Origin: Candidatus Aminicenantota bacterium
Lineage (GTDB): Bacteria > Acidobacteriota > Aminicenantia > UBA2199
Length of the DNA: 59,486 nt
Assembly: GCA_026393835.1 (NCBI GenBank)
Contig: JAPKZK010000037.1
Coordinates: 1-59,486, forward strand
Reading direction: 5' to 3'
The first letter of the stretch is position 1. The number at the start of each line of letters is the position of its first letter. Below, one piece after another: positions 59,168 to 59,486 of the stretch. A program made the position numbers and the translations under genes. The notes under the pieces were generated by a model. The model made no database searches, was not told where the DNA came from, and saw only the letters and a list, made by a program, of their open reading frames with translations.

Positions 59168-59359
59168 CAGCTTTACTGTACACGAATTGGGTGCCTTTTC
59201 CCAATCTATTTTTTTTTGTGTTTTCAGTTGGTTTTCATCATAGATTCTATAAAAACTTTCATCGCCGTCGATAAAATTTTCTATATCCGGATCTATAGCG
59301 ACTATTAATTTTTCATATTCCCCGGTAAATCTTTCAGTACTGGCACGAATGTCACTAAG

Positions 59360-59486
59360 TTAAGGCTACATAGCAATTTTTGAATTCCCTGTTTTTCAAG
59401 TTATCGCCAATTTAAATAAAATATCCGAAAAAAGTTTCAGAAAGTGCTGGACTCTCCCTTCATCATGTGTTAAAATTTATATATGG
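59360..59486. other. window end upstream of the kinase frame
   Basis: The minus strand has an in-frame stop at 59360-59362. No ribosome-binding site or start for the kinase is found here, and nothing else is recognised. Confidence 0.3.

Noticed and set aside
1..59486. tRNA, rRNA, riboswitch or origin of replication
   Set aside because: I saw no cloverleaf, rRNA-like, known riboswitch or DnaA-box-cluster pattern. A covariance-model scan would be needed to exclude small RNAs.

Overview
The window reads like a chromosome segment of an uncultured, fermentative, Gram-negative-type anaerobe. No rRNA or tRNA gene was seen, so placement is inference. The mix of archaeal-type P-loop ATPases, Rpn-like PD-(D/E)XK proteins, caspase-like proteases, a sugar-phosphate microcompartment and repeat-rich intergenic DNA recalls candidate phylum Aminicenantes/Acidobacteriota. 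Promoters are of ordinary sigma-70 type (TTGACA-N17-TATAAT).

Layout. 1-9 kb is accessory: an Rpn-like nuclease, an orphan DUF433 antitoxin, a membrane KAP NTPase, an AAA/DUF4143 ATPase, an archaeal-type ATPase and a YgiT-finger remnant. 9-13 kb is an mprF-acvB pair (lysyl-phosphatidylglycerol synthase/flippase plus the likely periplasmic hydrolase). 13-21 kb holds a DUF6765 protein, a membrane protein of unknown function, an S9 peptidase, cysK-cysE and small genes. 21-30 kb is accessory again: a coiled-coil Rpn-like protein, a translationally coupled pair of caspase-like proteases (one fused to TPR-like and membrane segments, the other to a lipase domain), small unknown genes and hicAB. 30-36 kb has a two-component system, an amidase, a second archaeal-type ATPase with an inverted fragment of a third, and an XRE regulator. 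36-41 kb has an unknown protein, PEP carboxykinase and malic enzyme. 41.7-50 kb is a complete-looking bacterial microcompartment (BMC) operon on the minus strand. 50-54 kb is a methylase/nuclease pair. 53.8-55 kb is a block of three abutting tandem-repeat arrays. 55-59.4 kb is a GAF histidine kinase, a stand-alone receiver and a membrane HEAT-like protein.

How the genes work together. The BMC operon encodes one BMC-H, two BMC-T, three BMC-P, a CoA-acylating aldehyde dehydrogenase, a PduS-like flavo-iron-sulfur protein, deoxyribose-phosphate aldolase, a fuculose-phosphate-type class II aldolase and triosephosphate isomerase. Both aldolases would release short aldehydes (acetaldehyde, lactaldehyde) for the dehydrogenase, while TPI merges the triose phosphates and PduS/PduT could carry electrons out through the shell.

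Less expected signals. (1) Five intergenic tandem arrays with unrelated unit sequences share an exact 21-bp period; one has compensatory changes in a short dyad. (2) Six genes, all but one of accessory type, start 5-7 nt after a good -10 box and have no or only weak Shine-Dalgarno sequences, so they look leaderless. (3) A dispersed family of multi-hairpin elements keeps its folding while its stems change sequence, and two copies sit inside the BMC operon.
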